Of a stretch of 23,691 nt of DNA, positions 21,792 to 23,691 are shown piece by piece (the first letter of the stretch is position 1; each line of letters starts with the position of its first letter). The position numbers and the translations under genes were made by a program. The stretch is from CALCTE01 sp045627885 (GTDB lineage: Bacteria > Bacillota > Clostridia > Oscillospirales > CAG-272), in contig JAZQOM010000030.1 of the NCBI GenBank assembly GCA_045627885.1, positions 1 to 23,691 of the forward strand, given 5' to 3'. The notes under the pieces are model-generated. The model had not been told where the DNA came from, did not search any database, and saw only the letters and a program-made list of their open reading frames with translations.

Positions 21792-23168
21792 ATGGCAAAA
21801 ATGTGGGCAGGCAGAACAAGCGGTCAGACGGACGAGCTTGCGGACTGCTTTAACTCTTCGATATCGTTTGACAAAAGAATGTATAAAGAGGATATCACGG
21901 GCAGTATGGCTCATGCCGCGATGCTCGGAGCTACGGGCATAATCACGGAAAAAGAGGCGTCCGAGCTCATTGACGGACTTTCCGCAATACTCTCGGACAT
22001 AGAAAGCGGCGCGCTTGCAATAGATGAAAGCTGCGAGGATATTCATATGTTCGTCGAGGAAGTCCTCACAAAAAGGATAGGCGACACCGGCAAAAAACTG
22101 CATACCGCAAGAAGCAGAAATGACCAGGTGGCGCTCGATTTTCGCCTTTATCTGCTCTCCGCGGCGGATGAAGTAGTCGAAAAAGCCAAAAAGCTGATTC
22201 TTGCGGTAACGGACAAGGCAAAAACCTACCGCGACGCTATTTGCCCCGGATATACGCATCTGCAAAGGGCGCAGCCGATTACATTCGGGCATCACCTCAT
22301 GGCGTACGCTTCGATGCTGCTTCGCGATATCGACAGACTCGAAGATTGCAAAAAGCGTACCGCGGTATCTCCGATAGGCTCGTGCGCTCTTGCTGGAACG
22401 ACCTACAAAACCGACAGAGTTTTTGAGGCAAAGAAGCTCGGGCTCGGCAGTGTGTGCGCAAACTCCCTTGACGGCGTTTCCGACCGCGATTTCGCGGTAG
22501 AATTCCTATCGGACACGGCAATACTGATGATGCACCTCTCCCGTTTTGCGGAAGAAGTTGTGCTCTGGTCGAGCTGGGAGTTCAAATTTATCGAGCTTTC
22601 GGATTCTTTTACGACGGGCTCGTCGATAATGCCGCAGAAGAAGAATCCCGATATGGCGGAGCTTGTCAGAGGTAAAACCGGCAGAGTCTACGGTGACCTG
22701 ACGGCGCTTTTGACTGTGCTGAAAGGGCTTCCGCTTGCATACAACAAGGATATGCAGGAGGACAAGGAGAGCGTATTTGACGCATTTGATACGGTATGTA
22801 TGTGCCTCGATGTGTTTACGGGAATGATTTCGGAAATGAAGGCGCTCCCCGAAAATATGAAGAAAGCGGCGCAGAACGGCTTTATCGGTGCAACCGACCT
22901 TGCCGACTACATCGTCGGAAAGGGACTTCCGTTCAGGTCTGCATATAAAATTTCCGGGCAGATAGTCGCGCGCTGCATTAAAGAGGGCTTGGTGCTCGAA
23001 ACGCTTCCGATAGAAATATACAAAGAATACTGCGAGCTTATCGACAACGATGTCTACAAAGCAATAGATTTGCTTTCCTGCGTCAATAAGCGCACAAGCC
23101 TCGGCGGAACCTGCCCCGAATCGGTGGACAAGCAGATTGCCGATGTGCTTGCAAAGCTTGAAAAATAA
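21792..23168 (+). CDS. argH: Argininosuccinate lyase
   Basis: 458 residues of the fumarase/aspartase superfamily. The signature GSSIMPQKKNPD is intact. TARSRNDQVALDFRLYL and YTHLQRAQPITFGHHL give the other two conserved regions, including the catalytic His region. It splits argininosuccinate into arginine and fumarate, the last step of arginine synthesis. GAGGTG lies 6 nt before the ATG. It is 53 nt after argG and ends shortly before repeat copy 2. Homotetrameric in this family. Confidence 0.98.
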   Translation: MAKMWAGRTSGQTDELADCFNSSISFDKRMYKEDITGSMAHAAMLGATGIITEKEASELIDGLSAILSDIESGALAIDESCEDIHMFVEEVLTKRIGDTGKKLHTARSRNDQVALDFRLYLLSAADEVVEKAKKLILAVTDKAKTYRDAICPGYTHLQRAQPITFGHHLMAYASMLLRDIDRLEDCKKRTAVSPIGSCALAGTTYKTDRVFEAKKLGLGSVCANSLDGVSDRDFAVEFLSDTAILMMHLSRFAEEVVLWSSWEFKFIELSDSFTTGSSIMPQKKNPDMAELVRGKTGRVYGDLTALLTVLKGLPLAYNKDMQEDKESVFDAFDTVCMCLDVFTGMISEMKALPENMKKAAQNGFIGATDLADYIVGKGLPFRSAYKISGQIVARCIKEGLVLETLPIEIYKEYCELIDNDVYKAIDLLSCVNKRTSLGGTCPESVDKQIADVLAKLEK

Positions 23169-23388
23169 AGTGCTTTTTATAAAACAAAGCCGTTTTGCAT
23201 AACGCAAAACGGCTTCAGTCTGCTGACTTTGTCAGCAGACTGACAGAGTGCTGAAAACGAAGGGATATTTTTCGTTCTTTTCTTCGTCGGCGTACAAATG
23301 TACGACAGAGGAAAAGAACGGAAAAAGGCAATAATGACGGGCGTATTTATTACGCCCGTCATTCCTCTTTTGTACCTGTTTTTAATTT

Positions 23389-23418
23389 TTAACAGTTTTA
23401 TAAAATCTTTTGTATAAA
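23389..23418 (+). promoter_or_regulatory. Possible promoter for the tail of repeat copy 2
   Basis: TTAACA (23389-23394), 18 bp, TATAAA (23413-23418). The predicted start near 23425 coincides with the conserved CTTATTGCC tail, giving a terminated transcript of about 63 nt. The region is very AT-rich, so a chance match is possible; copy 1 lacks an equivalent. Confidence 0.25.
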
Positions 23419-23461
23419 ATAATACTTATTGCCGGTAGCACGAGTTTGTCAGTGCTCTGAA

Positions 23462-23488
23462 GGCAGAGGCGTATCGCCTCTGCCTTTT
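23462..23488 (+). terminator. Terminator at the right end of repeat copy 2
   Basis: GGCAGAGGC (23462-23470) pairs with GCCTCTGCC (23476-23484), followed by TTTTGTT. It lies directly against the stop codon of the leftward mreB-like gene and stops rightward transcripts from entering it. Confidence 0.75.
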
Positions 23489-23489
23489 G

Positions 23490-23691
23490 TTAATATCTGT
23501 CGTAGCTCTGTTGTGAGATATTCACAACGCCCTCGGGAATGGAAGATATGCCTTCGAGCAGCTTACCCGTTCCGTTTGCAACGCACAAAAGCGGATTTGC
23601 GGCAATTCTCGCTTTTATGCCGGTGACATTGCTTATAAGTCTGTCTATTCCGTAAACAAGCGCTCCGCCGCCGGTTATGACAATACCGTTA
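23490..23691 (-). CDS. mreB: MreB-like rod-shape protein, C-terminal fragment (cut by window edge)
   Basis: Only the last 66 residues are in the window. GIVITGGGALVYGIDRLISN and ANPLLCVANGTGKLLEGI are the adenosine-motif and C-terminal signatures of MreB/Mbl actin homologues, which form membrane-bound filaments that guide cell-wall synthesis. MreB, Mbl and MreBH cannot be told apart from this part. It converges on argH, with repeat copy 2 between them. Confidence 0.88.
   Translation of the reverse strand, partial: NGIVITGGGALVYGIDRLISNVTGIKARIAANPLLCVANGTGKLLEGISSIPEGVVNISQQSYDRY

Larger units (their letters stand above)
23188..23488. repeat. Structured intergenic repeat, copy 2 (candidate ncRNA)
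   Basis: This fills the 321-bp gap between argH and the convergent mreB-like gene. The order matches copy 1: hairpin AGCCGTTTTGC/GCAAAACGGCT (23188-23214, T-rich after it on the minus strand), hairpin CAGTCTGCTGAC/GTCAGCAGACTG (23216-23242), the 114-nt core (23250-23363), an AT-rich spacer, then the conserved tail CTTATTGCCGG (from 23425) and an end hairpin. GGCAATAA (23327-23334) and TTATTGCC (23426-23433) keep the long-range pairing. Relative to copy 1, the AATGACGGGC stem is lengthened by GTA/TAC. Confidence 0.75.

Noticed and set aside
23177..23362. 61-residue leftward reading frame across repeat copy 2
   Set aside because: It lies wholly in the structured repeat. It has no domain, and its frame is explained by repeat conservation and not by coding.
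20109..23488. CRISPR array or insertion-sequence ends
   Set aside because: Only two copies, 3 kb apart, no spacer-repeat periodicity, no transposase and no clear target-site duplication.

Overview
This 23.7-kb window is a piece of the chromosome of an endospore-forming member of the Clostridia (Firmicutes), probably a gut-type lineage. The evidence is an intact spoIIAA-spoIIAB-sigF operon, the Firmicutes-type blocks rpmG-secE-nusG-rplK-rplA and rbfA-nrnA-truB, an iron-sulfur L-serine ammonia-lyase, near-consensus TTGACA-17-TATAAT promoters, strong GGAGG ribosome binding sites and frequent TTG/GTG starts. Lineage below class is inference. I see no rRNA, tRNA, CRISPR array, transposase or prophage gene.

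Layout. 1-200: a large imperfect inverted repeat downstream of a leftward S1-domain protein gene (201-1109). 1175-5209: valS, a terminator and folC, rightward. 5294-6785: the spoIIA operon, rightward. It ends at a terminator shared with the leftward serine ammonia-lyase gene (6831-8045). 8138-9526: a MATE exporter that overlaps the tail of a convergent GNAT acetyltransferase gene by 4 bp. 10095-11552: an orphan 2Fe-2S/ASKHA reductive activator of RACo type. 11607-12761: an XRE regulator with a perfect palindrome at its promoter, translationally coupled to an unrecognised protein. 12845-15839, leftward: rpmG-secE-nusG-rplK-rplA with a likely L1-binding leader. 15901-18619, leftward: a ribbon-helix-helix protein, rbfA, nrnA, truB and a 60-residue acidic protein. 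18663-20094: a CNNM/CBS-domain (CorC/HlyC) membrane protein. 20460-23168: argG-argH behind a consensus promoter. 23490-end: the C-terminus of an MreB-like protein, leftward.

How the genes work together. Most of the window is housekeeping: aminoacylation, folate, translation and its maturation factors, protein export and the last two steps of arginine synthesis. It also carries the first forespore-specific sigma-factor switch.

The most unusual content is non-coding. Two copies of an intergenic element of about 290 bp (20109-20395 and 23188-23488) flank argGH in the same orientation. Each has a 114-nt core that aligns without gaps at 106/114 identities. The differences fall mainly in predicted loops, and an 8-bp long-range pairing is kept in both copies, so this is a good candidate for an undescribed structured RNA or repeat family. 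The other notable oddity is SecE, which has a signal-peptide-like first segment and an acidic extracytoplasmic loop of about 105 residues joined to a normal SecE core.
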